Shown: positions 24,985 to 37,224 of the stretch, one piece after another
How positions within the stretch are numbered: position 1 is the first letter of the stretch
Layout: each line of letters begins with the position of its first letter
Origin: Darksidea phi
Taxonomy: Eukaryota > Ascomycota > Dothideomycetes > Pleosporales > Lentitheciaceae
Length of the DNA: 64,000 bases
Direction: 5' to 3'
Assembly (NCBI GenBank): GCA_030770425.1
Contig: JASJFT010000033.1
Span: 1 to 64,000, forward strand
Program-made: the position numbers and the translations under genes
Notes under the pieces: generated by a model
Database searches by the model: none
What the model was told of the DNA's origin: nothing
The model's input: only the letters and a program-made list of their open reading frames with translations

Positions 24985-27055
24985 ATACTAATCTAATTAT
25001 ATAAAAGTCCTTCTTATAACTACTTCTTATTCTTTTTAAATAGCTTTCGATACTCGTATAGCTTAGCTATACTAGTAGTTTACTACTATAATAATAGGTC
25101 GCCTTCTTATTCTAGTAGATAAGGGTCAGTCCTTTACTTTACCTTAAGCTAGTCTAATAATAATTAGTAGTTTATAGGCTAGTATATAGGGTTATTTAAT
25201 AATATATTTACTTTTTTCTCTACTTTTTAAAAGTTCTTCTAGTTAGAATTAATAAATCGTAGATTATCGCTAGGGCCCTCTATATTAGTATTATTAAGTA
25301 GAAGTAAGCTTATACCTTTATATTTCTTATTAGCTAAGATAGATTAAAGTAGATCCTAACTATCTTTAAATATTACGACGTAGTTTAAGATCTTTTTTAG
25401 ATCTATAGTTAATACTAGAGCTACTATACCTTAAAATCTTTTAATTTATACCTTTTTTAAGGACCTTCTACTCTACTTCTATAATTAGACTTTCGTTTAG
25501 TTAATAATCTACTTATTTATAATAACTTTATACTCTACTAGTATAATATCTTTAGATACTAAGCTTTATATTATAGAATAGTTCGCTAGGTTCGTAGATA
25601 ATATAATAGAATTAGTAGTAAGATTAACTAGTAGGGTAGCTTCTTTAGCTTTAGCTTATTACTCTTTCTAACGACTAAGATTAAACGAGATACTATTAGT
25701 ACTACTATTATACTAATTAATCGCTTTAAAGTTTAAAATATTCTATATATATTAAGATCTATATATAATACTATTCTTAAATTAAGTAGCTCTAGGATTA
25801 CGTAGATCTATAGTATAGACTAGTAGTAGATATTTATACTTAAGAAAGATCTTCTACTTTTAAGCTTAAATAGGATATATATCAATTTCTACTACCTAGT
25901 TAGTCTAGTTTAAAGTAGTATTCTTAATCTAGTCTATTACTTTAGTAGTTAGGGGTTCTAGCTCTATCCTCTTCTTCTTCTTAGTAATAGGAAGAATAGC
26001 TTCTAAGTCTTCTAGTTTAGTAATAGGAACCTTATTATTAATTATACTCTTATTCTCTTTTAATCTAACCCTACTTCGTACTATAGTCTTTTTAGTCTAG
26101 TCTATCTTTTAGAATTATCTTATATCTTTCGTAGTCTATCTAATATTAGAGACTCTAATTAGTTAGTAGTTATTTACTTTCGTATATTATAACTTATTAC
26201 CCTCTTTTAACTAAGCTATTAGCTACTTATTATTTTATTTTATTATAATATTAACGTAGTCTAAGAATAAGTTAGGATTAATTCTATTATTATAGAATAG
26301 AGCTAACTTTTATATAAAGAGAAATATATATAAATTAGAATATAGCTAGATATAGAGTTAAATATAATTATATTTTTAATAACTAACTTCTATTAGACTT
26401 ATATAGTACTAGAGGTTATTAGCTTAGTAATTAAACTTAATAGCTTCGATAATTATCTATAGCTATAGTTACGACTCTAAGCTATTACTATCTATATTAC
26501 TCTTCTTATAGTCTAGTATAGCTTATATCTAAGAGAAGGTATTATAATACTACTTAAGTTCCTTATAATAACTAAGTATATACTTTAAGGTAGCTAGAGA
26601 GATATTAAAATATAACGTAAGTTTATTAAATATTTACTAGTCGTTCTTAGTAACTATCTTATTTAGGAGAGAATTTCGAGTCGAGGCTTCTATATATAGG
26701 AGAGTCTAGTTCTCTATACTTAAAAGATTAGACTTATTTAGAGTAGTACGATCTTTATCCTCCTATTTATTATTATTAGAGGGAAGCTTAATCTAAATCG
26801 GCCTAATATTATTTAGTATTATAATCTTAGTAGTCGAAAGATCTACCTTAGTATCTATATCTAAACTAGTTATTCTATAATTTATTAAGTTATTAATAGA
26901 AGAGAACGAGAGAGGTAGAGATATAGTTATAAAAGAAGAAGACTAGTAGTTTAATATATAATAGTAATCTATTATAGAGATTATAATTAACTTAAAATAG
27001 TTAGTATATAAGTCTAAGAAAGAGTATATTTTATAGTAGAGTCTAAAACTAGTAT
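24985..27055 (-). pseudogene. Coding-like block 2 (B)
   Basis: Counterpart of 8185-10255. The minus-strand frame is again broken only by TAA/TAG. Family unknown. Confidence 0.35.
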
Positions 27056-27126
27056 AGCTAAAGAAGAGGAGGGTTAGAAAAGAGTTAAACTCTAATAAGG
27101 AAGGATAAATAAATAAAGAAATAAAA

Positions 27127-27178
27127 AAGAGGATTAGAAAAGAGTAGGTCTACTTTTTTCTAAGCCCCCCCCTCTCTA
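27127..27178. repeat. Palindrome P4 (B)
   Basis: ggattagaaaagagtaggtc followed by tacttttttctaagcccccc. Cleaner than its counterpart in A. Confidence 0.7.
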
Positions 27179-27370
27179 TAGTAAGGTATTTCGAAGTAGA
27201 AGCTATTAAATTTATCTATCTATTATAAAAATAGATAGACTTATATATTAATCTAATATATAGTCTATATATATCTTTTATAGACTAATTTTTAGTTTAT
27301 AATAAAAAATTCTATTTAAGTTTTTAATTTAGTCTTTAGAAGTCTAAACTACCCTAAGAGGAGTAGATAA

Positions 27371-27785
27371 AGGAGGGAAGTCTTAAAAAAAAGTAGATTT
27401 TAGGTTTATATTTAGCTTTAGCTATAAGCTAGATTAAATTAGTACTATAGATAAAGTTAGTAAGCTACTATTTTTAGATATTATATATAGGAATTTCGAG
27501 CCTTTACCCTCTTACTAAATACTTATTATCTAGTTATTTTAATATATTTAAATATATTTAAATCGTATTTATAATAGCTATAGAGTAGTAGATCTTAAGA
27601 TAGAACTAGTAGAGTAGATAGTATAGTAAAGAGGTCTAAAAATTATTATTTAAGTTATTTTATCTATTACTATAGATACTCTATCTAGGGGTCTTAGTAA
27701 CGGCTATTAGTATAGTCTTAGTAATAGTTATAGATATAGTCTATATACCCTTAATCTACTCTTTTCTAACCCCTCTTCTCTCTAC
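27371..27785. repeat. Module bounded by split P arms (B)
   Basis: Counterpart of 10582-10995. The left arm is heavily mutated (gaagtcttaaaaaaaagtag); the right arm is intact (aatctactcttttctaaccc). Confidence 0.45.
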
Positions 27786-27978
27786 CCTCTAGTATTCTAT
27801 CTACTTAGTATAAGATTATTATATCGTAGGGTTCCTTTTTATACCTAAATCCTTATATTATATTAATTAGTAATATTTCTTCTTCTCTTACCTATAATTA
27901 TAAGTTATACTAGAAATAGGTAGAGTAAATTAAATATTATATACTTACTCTTACCTCGTCTATCTTTTAGAGGACTAG

Positions 27979-28128
27979 TATATTTTTAGTTAAAATTAGC
28001 TAGAGTATTACTTTTATTAATAATAAAAGATAGTATCGCGTAAATTAGAATAAACTATAGTCTTAATTAAATAAGGGTATTTACTTCTTAGTACTATATA
28101 TTCTATACGGTAGTCTATTAGAAGAGAA
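27979..28128 (+). repeat. 150-bp direct repeat, left copy (B)
   Basis: Counterpart of 11190-11339. Confidence 0.75.
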
Positions 28129-28905
28129 AAGTATTTTAGACCCTATATATTTAGTACTACCCTCTCTTACTAACTATCTAATACTTAGTTCTATAAGTAC
28201 GTCCCGTAGATAGCTATCCCTTTAGTAGGATTTAGATAAGAATATCTACTAAATTATCTATAAATATATAAATACCTTTAATAAATTATTACTTAAGCTT
28301 AAACCTTACTAAATCTATAATTTTATTAAAAACTCTAATTCCTCCTTAAAGAGACGACCTAAGAAGTAATTAGAAGACTTAATTAAAAGAGTTCTCTTAG
28401 TTATTTAAGAAGATAAGAGTAGCGAAGATAAAATAGCCGAGCTTAAAAGGAATTTTAAAAATAAAGAAGATAGGAGGAGAAAAAAGAAAAGGAGTATAAA
28501 CTTTATAAATAGGTAGATCGTTAATAGATAGAAAAACTTAGGGGTTACTATACTAGTTATAAATAGAGAGAAGAGTAAGAAGAGAGAGGGTATTAGGGGG
28601 GCTAATAGAAAGAATAAGAGGTAGAAGAGGTTAAAGACTATAGAGTAGAAGATCGACTCTAATCTACCTAGTTATATAAGCTTAGATAATATTAGAGATA
28701 TTAATAATATTATATATTAGCTTAAGAACTATCTTATTATACTACTTCTACGACCTAAGGTCTATATTAATTATAAGATTTCTATTCTATACGGAATTCT
28801 TCTCTATAGACTACTAGGATATAGTAAAATAGTTATCTATTAAGCTTTTACTATAGAATTAGAAGTATTATTTATTAAGATTCTAGATTCTTTAGTAATC
28901 TTAGG
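28129..28905 (+). pseudogene. RIX7: Captured Rix7/NVL-like AAA ATPase fragment (B), RIP-inactivated
   Basis: Counterpart of 11340-12116 with the same breakpoints, so the capture predates duplication of the 16.75-kb unit. NSSLKRRPKK is intact. The Walker A box now reads RLLGYSKI, one further G-to-A change than in A. The fragment stops at the same point before Walker B. See copy A for the reasoning and its limits. Confidence 0.6.
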
Positions 28906-29055
28906 TATATCTTTAGTCTAAATTAGCTAGAGTATTACTTTTATTAATAATAAAAGATAGTATTACGTAAATTAAAATAAACTATAGTTTTAATTAGATA
29001 AGTATATCTACTTCTTATTACTATATATTCTATATAGTAGTCTACTAGAAGAGGA
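28906..29055 (+). repeat. 150-bp direct repeat, right copy (B)
   Basis: Counterpart of 12117-12266. Confidence 0.75.
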
Positions 29056-29116
29056 GAGTAGGGTATCTAGAAAAGAGTAAATATACTCTTTTTTAAGTCT
29101 TCTTCTTTTTCCTCTC
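29051..29116. repeat. Palindrome P6 (B)
   Basis: gggtatctagaaaagagtaa, short loop, tactcttttttaagtcttct. Confidence 0.65.
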
Positions 29117-30305
29117 TATCTTATTCTATACTTATCTATAAGACTTATAATTACCTCCCCTCTAGTATTCTTACTACTTTCTAGTAGATAGTATAAAAAG
29201 ACTACTACTACTACCTATTATAGGCCTACTTATAGACTTATTATATCTATTATTTTAACCTCTATTAGCTTTTATTTTATCTATAAATACTTCTCTTATA
29301 CTTCTTCTTAGAGGAGTATATCTATTTCTACTAATCTTATTCCTATAATTATTACCTATAAATATTTCTTTTATACTCCTCCTTAGAGAAGTATATTTAT
29401 TTCTACTAACCTTCTTACTATAATTATCCCCTATTATCTTTTTATTATTACTATTTCTATCCTCTCTACTTTAGTTATATATAAACTTTACTATTAACTT
29501 ATCTAACTTATTAAGACTCTTATTTTAGATCTAATCGAGTATTTTTAGTTTTAGTAGCTACCTCTACTCCTATACTAGCTAGAAACTCTTAGATCTAATA
29601 CTTTTCCTTCCTATAATCTAGTACTCTTTTTTCTTATTAATATTATAAATAAGTATACCCTACTCCCTATATATAGATATAAGCTAAGATATATTCTATA
29701 GTAACTACTCTCTACGACTACCCTCTCTCGCTATCTACTACTATATCTACTAGAGGATCTAGTAGAGGGTATAAGATATTAACTAAAATAAAAGCTCTAC
29801 CTTATCTAGGTAGATATATACGACTAAAAACTATATTATTCTCTATTTTAGGTCTTATATATAACTTATCTTAGTCGCCGTAATTAATATAGTATTAGAA
29901 GAATAGGGTAGAATCTAGTACGTTAGATAGATAAGATATAGAAATTTATTAAGTTACTAGTCTACCCTTTAAAAGTTAAACTACTATCTAATTAGCTTAT
30001 AACTCTTTTATAAGACTACGTAATACGACTTATTCCTCTAATCTAGCTACTCTTTCTTATTCTAGAAGAAGAGAAAGTAGAGTAGATTTACTATTCTCTT
30101 AAACTATATCTTATTCCCTATAATAAAGTAGGGTAGATTAATATATCTATCTACTAAAAATATCTTCTTTATATCTTAGTAGTAGTACTCTACTATATAG
30201 TCCTATTAGTTCGTCTTAGATATAAGCTCTACGCTATATTAATTAACTTTTAGTACTACCTTTTAAATATCTAAATTAAACTACTCTAGGTTAAGGGTAT
30301 ATATA

Positions 30306-30738
30306 TTATAACCCTACGCGAATTATAGGATACGGGGCATCCCGAGAAGGTTAGAAGCTAAGACAAGGGCTTAGTTAGTAATCTAATATTACGTAACAAT
30401 GATCTGGTTGATCTGTATCTTAGCGAATAGAGTAAATAGAGTATGACTAACAATAATCTAGTTAATCTATATCTTAGCGAATAGAGTAAGTAGAGTAAGG
30501 TAAAGCGGGATAGATATAAGAAGATAGAGGATCTCTTAGGTTTTCTATCTTAATTCTTTATAGTTAATCTTTAGTTCTTTACCTAATACTTACGAATAAG
30601 ATTGGATCTTTTCCTAAGTAGTTATTCTAGTAATAGAATTCGTTAACTTAATCTTAACCTATCAAAAACCAACGGTACGATAAATATTCTATCGGCCCTA
30701 ACCCGGATCCCGTATAAAGGTACGTACAACGTATAATA
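30306..30738 (+). repeat. 5' LTR of chromovirus copy 1
   Basis: 433 bp by my count, against 435 in the others. It starts tattataaccctacgcgaat and ends at acgtataata, both RIP-changed. It contains a tandem duplication of about 54 bp (30395-30502) and a TATA-like tataaagg about 20 bp from its end (30713). Confidence 0.9.
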
Positions 30739-30893
30739 TATTAACTACTCTAAACTAAGGTTACGTCGATATAGTAACTCCATCTAGCTTACGTAATACC
30801 TCTAGGGAAAGCGTAACTAGGGCTCTAGTAACGAACCCAGCGGCCCTAATCTAGTAATAAGTAGCTCAGATAGTTGAGTTATAGTAGGCCATA

Positions 30894-33038
30894 ATGTCGC
30901 TACAAGGATCGCTACAACAGGTACGGGCGGGACTTAGGACGAAGTCAAAGATCCCGATACTAGAAAAATACGATGGCGGAAAGGAAGGCTTGAGGCCGTT
31001 CCTTATATAATTAGACCTGTACTACCGGTTTAACTCTACTACGTTTACCAGCGACCAGGATAAGATCCTTACTACGGGTATGTATATAATAGGTAAAGTA
31101 GCTATATGGATATAGCCCCTAATCGACGATTATATAGCTAACGAAGACTCCTTATCGAAGCGACGCGACGAAACGAAGGTAGTATTTGAAGATTGGGATT
31201 CGTTTAAGGAATAAATACGCATAGTCTTTAGAGATATTGATAAGGTCTAGTAGGCCGAATACTAGATCTAAAGGCTGAGGTAGACTAAGTTAGTAAGTAC
31301 GTATACTACCGAATTTAAATAGCTATAGTATAAGATCGACTAGGACGATATACCTCTTATAGTCGTATACTATAACGGACTCAAGGAGCCAATTAAGGAC
31401 GAGTTGGCCCGACTTAAAAAATTAGACGACCTAGTAGAACTAATTAAGACGACGATCCGTATCGACAATCGACTATACGAACGAGTACTCGAGAAACGAG
31501 ATGCTATAGGACTAGTAAGAGTCTATAGAAAAGAGTAAGTAGCTCGAAAGCGCGGATTCTATAAGGGTTATAACGAAATGGACGTTAGTATAGTCTAGGA
31601 AAAGAAATACCTAAGGAATAAGAAACGCGAATAAGGTAGGAAGCTATAGAAAGTCCTAGTAGACGAGATAAGACGACGTCGAGACGAAAAGGCGTATCTA
31701 CGCTACGGTATGTAGGGATACTTCGCTAGGGAATACGGCGAGGAAAAGAAAAGTATAGGGAGCTAGGATAGCGCTAAGCGTATAAATATGATTAGGTATA
31801 GTAAAGAAAAAGAAACTAAGCCTGACTCGATACCCGAGATATGGTACGACGCCAGCGGGTAGGACGAGGTCGAAGAAATTACTCGATAATAAGATAACCT
31901 AGAGCTCGAGATAGGAGAACTAAAACTCGACGGGCTAGATAAGGTTAGCGTAGAAGACGTTTTCAGACGGTTAGTATATAATAAGTATTGGAAATATAGG
32001 ACTAGCTAGTATATCGCTGAATATTATACCGACGTAAAAAAGCTAATATACGTTACGGGAGATCGAGGCTAGTAGGCGATAGGCTAGGCCCTAAGACTCT
32101 AAGGACTAGAAGGTTGTAAGACAACCTGGGACTATAATAATATAGGCTACGACGCGTTACTATAGATAAACTATACGGGAAATTACGAGTACCACGCCCG
32201 ATAGAAGAAGGAAACTATAATACTCCTAGGAAGTAGCTTGTATATATACCTTCGAAATGTAGAATACCTAATGGTAGGATACTATATCTACGACTACAAT
32301 AACTAGGCCTAGGCTTATAAGGAGTAAGGATGGCTAGGATGGGTTGATTGCTATAATGACGAATGCGATAAGCATTTCCCGATAAAATACGCTATAGGAC
32401 GATAGCTACGCGGATTAACCTAGGTAGATACTAAAGGATATAAACGAGATATTAACTATAGGATTATATACTAAGAACCTGATTACGAGGCCGTATATTA
32501 GACGTACTGTAATCGATTATATATCCTATACCTAGCGTAATAAGAGCTTACGGCTAGAAGGAAAGAAGATATCTTCTATTAAAACCTTAAAAGGAAGGAA
32601 TACCTTATCGAACGATGCGAATTACACGGATATCCAATGTAGAACCAAGATAGTTCAAAGAACCTAGAGATTAGTAGATAGCTGAGGGCCCTAGGTATAT
32701 GGTAGGGATATTACGACGCCTAGAACGATAAAAATAAGGTAGAACCTATTAATTAGGATATACCATTACCAAAAGGGGAACTATCGGAAGAACCGAATTG
32801 GGAAACACCCCGTAGGATCGGAAGAGTGCCGGATCTAAAAATGGAATGGGTAGACGAGTCGCCTACTCGATAAAACGAGACTAGAGAACTAGAAAAGGAC
32901 CCCGAAGATTGGGACCTCTGCGATAATAAGCTAAAAAACTAGGTTGTTATCAGCTACGTAAGAGTCGCGCTGATGAAAGTACCTAAAAGACGACTCTCCG
33001 AATCGTATAAAGAAATATCTAATAACCGGCTAGGTTAG
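30894..33038 (+). pseudogene. gag: gag of chromovirus copy 1 (RIP-broken)
   Basis: The ATG at 30894 is kept here and in copy 2, and is ATA in copy 3. Residues 20-100 resemble the retrotransposon gag core (EKYDGGKEGLRPFL, then GKVAIWI before PLIDDY). The nucleocapsid CCHC knuckle is at 31695-31736 (codons 268-281). It reads YLRYGM-stop-GYFAREY, each Y being a C-to-Y or H-to-Y change expected from RIP of C-x2-C-x4-H-x4-C. After the knuckle the frame runs on for about 430 codons to a TAG at 33036 shared by all copies. This tryptophan-rich extension (for example GWLGWVDCYNDECDKHF) is unusual in length and of unknown role. Internal TAA/TAG codons make it non-functional. Confidence 0.85.
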
Positions 33039-36000
33039 AGGTAGACGTACGAATTTACGGACGGAAAGTCCGAGCTATTATAGATAGTAGAGTAGAGTTT
33101 ACACTTCTATCGTTAAAATTGGTAGAGGAATAAGAGATTCCTTATTAAGTTAAAGAAAAACCTATACGAGTAGACCTCGGAGATGGATTACCTATGGAAT
33201 ATAGAGGAGGTATAATTCGCCTCGAAACGAAAAAAGTAACCTTAGAGATAGGAAACGTTAGAGACTATCGCAGATTTGATATTATAGAAATTGGAGATAC
33301 CGATATAATTATTGGTTATGATTGGCTAGTAATATATAATCTACGGATAGATTGGAAGCTACGTAAAGTACTAGGCTACGAGCGGGTAGCTCGAGTCGCA
33401 GGAATTAGGAGACCGGGTAGGTCTAGCTACGAGATCTAGTATACACCCCGGAAAGGGAGAATAGGCTTAATTTTACCTTATAAGATCGCGAGGATCTATA
33501 AGAAGAACCCGTAGAGAGTCGGCGTTATTATGGTACGAAGGGTCGCGACCGCGTAGGAAGAACTACGGCTAACAATACCTCGAGACTATGAGGAGTTCCG
33601 AGAGCTATTCGAAGAATATCCGGAAACCGATTTACTAGAGTACTAGGAATAGGATTATGAGATATACCTAGAATAGGGCGCGAAGCTCGAGCCTGGACCC
33701 ATATACTCGTTAATAGTAGATTAATAGGAAGAATTAAAAGAGTACTTAACGAAGAACCTAGAGAGAGGATATATTAGAGAAAGTTAAAGTTCTATAGTAT
33801 TACTAGTTCTATTTATCCTAAAGAAGAACGGAAAGTTATAACTTTATGTAGACTACAGACGTTTAAATAACGTTACGAAGAAAAACCGATACCCGCTACT
33901 ACTAATCGGAGAACTTATAGACCGGCTCTAAGGAGTTAAGTAGATTACGAAATTCGATATCCGGGAAGGATTCTATAGGATTCGAATAGCGAAAGGGTAC
34001 GAAAAGTATACGGTATTTAAGACCCGATACGGACTCTACGAGTATAGAGTTATACTATTTAGACTAACGAATATACTAGTAACGTTTTAGTTAGTTATTA
34101 ATAGAACATTAAACGAATACTTAGACATATTCTATACGGTATATCTGGACGATATTCTTATATATAGCAAAGGGACGCTAGAAGAATATAAAGAGTATAT
34201 GAAGAAAGTACTACGAAAGCTATAGTAAAATAGGTTGTTACTTTACCTAGATAAATGCGAATTCTATAGGACGGAAACCGAATATCTAGGTTTTATTATT
34301 TCGCGAGAAGGAGTATCTATAGACCCTAAGAAAGTATAGACTATAAGGGAATGGCTAACCCTAACATCGGTTAAGGACGTGTAATCCTTTTTAGGATTCG
34401 CTAACTTCTATCGGAAGTTTATTAGGGATTACTTAAAGACTATATCTCTACTCACGGAGGTAACTAAGAAGGAAAAGGGATTTTAGTAGAACTAGGAATA
34501 ATAGGAAGCTTTCGATAAGCTTAAGAACCTGTTTATATCGATACCTATATTATAGATATACGACCCGACAAGACCTCTTAGAGTAGAGACGGATATATTA
34601 GATTACGTACTAGGGGTAATACTTACCTAGTAAGGGGAAGACGGAAAATGGAGACTAGTGTTCTACTACTTACGCAAGTTTAGTAAGGAAGAAGTAAACT
34701 ACGACGTTTACGATAAGGAACTTAGCGCTGTCGTATTAGCATTTGAACAATAGAGACTATAGCTTGTAGGAGCTAAGTATAAGATTAAGGTTATTACGGA
34801 CTACTAGAACCTTATAAGTTTTACGACTATAAAGAAACTTAATCGACGATAATTCCGATAGTCGGAATTACTAGTAGATTACGACTTTAAGATAAGTTAC
34901 CGGCCGGGAATACTGAACGGAGCGGCGGACGCTCTTAGTAGAAGATCGGACCTTTAAGGTACCGATGAACCCGTCGTACACGAACTAGTTCTACGAAAGG
35001 AACCCGACGGAACCCTCGTCTATAACTATACGAGGCTAGCTAAAATTACGGTAATAGTAGATGTTAAGAAAAAATAGAGAAATAAGGCCCGAGAAACTAT
35101 TAGAAACGCTGACGGAATACTAGAGGGAGACAATATATACTTCGATAAGAAAGAATACTCCGCTCTAATAAACGACTCGGAGATAAGGCCTTATATTCTA
35201 CCGAGTCTTAGGGGAGACTTAATACGGGAAATCTACGAGAGTAAAATGCTAGGATACCTAGGAATCGATAAAACGGTTAGATATATAGATAGAGAATACC
35301 TACTTACTAATATAAGAGAGGAAGTTCGGAAAGCGATAGGCGACTATTTAGAATGTTCTAAGAATAAACCTAAGAGATATAAGCCCTATGGATTACTCCA
35401 ACTACTAGTACTACCTATACGACTATGGACTTACGTCACGATAGACTTTATAGTAAAGTTGCTACTATTATTAGAACCGGGATTAGGAAGATTATATAAT
35501 ACGATTATAGTAATCGTAGACCGATTAACTAAGGTAGTACACTTTATCCCGACGAACGAAGTAATTACGGTAGAAAATATGGCTTATAAGGTTAAAAGAA
35601 CGCTCATCGCTAATTACGGATTGCCGGAATAGATCCTTACGGATAGGGATAAACTGTTTACTTTAAGGTTTTGGAGTATACTACTCGTAAAACTAGGAAT
35701 TGAAAGAAAGCTATCGACTAGCTTCTATCCGTAGATAGACGGTTAGACGGAACGAACGAACCAAACTCTAGAGGAGTATCTAAGGTTCTATGTTAATAAG
35801 TTATAGGATAACTAGGTTGAATTGCTACCAATAGTATAATTGGTATATAATAGTAAGAGATCTACGACGACTAGATGCTTACCGTACTACGTAAATTACG
35901 GATATGAGCCGACGACTTATAGAGATCCGAAGGATATCGAGAGTATATCTACTAGGGTAGAAGAAAAAGCCTATTTAATGTAAGAACTATATAAAGAACT

Positions 36001-36514
36001 TAGCGCGCGGATAGTACGTAGAAACCTTATAATAGCCAAAATAGTAAATAAAAGAAGGCTCGAGGGACCGACCCTTAAGAGGGGGGACAAAGTTTTTCTT
36101 TCACGACGAAACCTAAAAACTAAACGACTATGCGACAAACTAGACAATTTACGAATCGGACTATTCGAAATTGAAGAAAAGACAGGACTAGTTAACTACA
36201 GGCTAAAGCTAGCTAAAGGTATGAAAATATACCCGGTATTCTACGTATCGTTACTAGAACTAGTACCGGAAGACGCCGAAGTAGCCACCAACGTCGAACT
36301 CGAAGACGAGGAGTACGAGGTCGAGGAAATTTAAGGACTATAGAAGTTCGGACGTTAGTAGAAATATTTAGTTAAATGGGTAGGATGGCCTACTAGCTAA
36401 AATATATGGGAACTAGTCAAGAACCTATAGGGCTGCTAGGACCTAGTTGAGTAGTATTACTAGAAGTACCTAGAGGTAGAGGCTCCCAACTATCTAGAAA
36501 AGCGGAGAAATTAG
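33020..36514 (+). pseudogene. pol: pol of chromovirus copy 1 (protease-RT-RNase H-integrase-chromodomain)
   Basis: It lies in the -1 frame relative to gag; the real start is not determinable, so the listed start is the protease region. Protease: catalytic Asp at 33083 (IIDSR, from DSG) and the closing IIIGYDWL motif. Reverse transcriptase: first catalytic Asp at 33956 (KFDIREGF) and YLDD at 34142-34153. RNase H follows (VETDILDY; ending YRPGILNGAADALS at about 34945). Integrase: H2C2 zinc-binding part from 35246 with the first His changed to Tyr, then D at 35444, D at 35642 and E at 35750, a D,D35E core. Chromodomain at about 36305-36505 (EYEVEEI, KYLVKWVGWP), expected to read H3K9-methylated heterochromatin. 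The uninterrupted pieces 33194-33439 and 35246-35632 are parts of this frame. TAG codons at 36512 in all copies are taken as the end. Confidence 0.9.
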
Positions 36515-36977
36515 TAGACTCGTATAGTAAGGCTTGCTATAGTAATACGGGTAAGCTAGAAGAAGTAGACCGAGCGGCTTCCGCCTATTCCGACTTTTCC
36601 AACTTAGAGATCGAAGCTAGCTTACGATTAAGAAGCTTACGTTGACGGGTATCGTACTAAGCTAGTTACGCGTAGATACGTCGTTTACGGGCTTAAGTAG
36701 CCAACTCTTTATTCTTAGCGGACTCTAGTTCGGATAGGAGTCGAGAACGCTCTTCCTTAGCGCGAGTAAGAGACTTGTCAGTTACCGCTAGACTATAAGA
36801 AATATTCTAAGAGAGATATCTACTACAACGAGCCGAGGACGGTAACGTCTTATATTCGCGGCCAGCGAATTGATAGTTTAGATACGATCGAGCCGGTGGT
36901 ATTATACAACTAGAGCGAAGGACGTAGCGGGCGAGACGAAGACGACGAGCTGTAGAAGTCTTAGGACCTTTGGGCAT
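36417..36977 (-). pseudogene. Antisense frame in chromovirus copy 1, basic coiled-coil-like protein
   Basis: On the strand opposite gag-pol, an ATG at 36977 opens 186 codons ending in TGA at 36417-36419. It overlaps the chromodomain end of pol and the 3' non-coding part. The N-terminus is basic (MPKGPKTSTARRLRLARYVL). The middle has a charged helical stretch suited to a coiled coil (KEERSRLLSELESAKNKEL), and the tail is serine-rich. In-frame TAA/TAG occur. Several are sense codons in another copy (CGG and CAG in copy 3, CAA in copies 1 and 3), so they arose by RIP. Position and length are identical in copies 2 and 3. The sense pol frame is also open here apart from TAA/TAG, so direction of coding is not proven. 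Confidence 0.6.
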
Positions 36978-37224
36978 TATTAGGACCTAGGAAGAAAATA
37001 AAGAATAGGGCTTGGATACCCGTAGAGGGGGACGTTACCTACTCTTATACCCAGGCAAGGGGCGGAATAACTAGGGTACCGGGCTAAGAAAAGAATTACT
37101 AGTACGTATACGCGGGTTACGGCGTAGTATAGAAAGAATTACCGGAATAATTAGGTCACTACTAAATAGGGTTACGAGAAAGAGAACGCGACTTCGAGGA
37201 CGAAGCTTCGGAGGGAGGAGCGAG

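Noticed and set aside
30739..30775. Primer-binding site just after the 5' LTR
   Set aside because: No TGG or clear tRNA 3'-end complement is present in any copy at the LTR border, even allowing for RIP.
36515..37224. Sense-strand extension of pol to the 3' LTR
   Set aside because: The pol frame stays open apart from TAA/TAG, but there is no recognised domain and two adjacent TAG codons at 36512 occur in all copies; the antisense frame has a better start, stop and composition.
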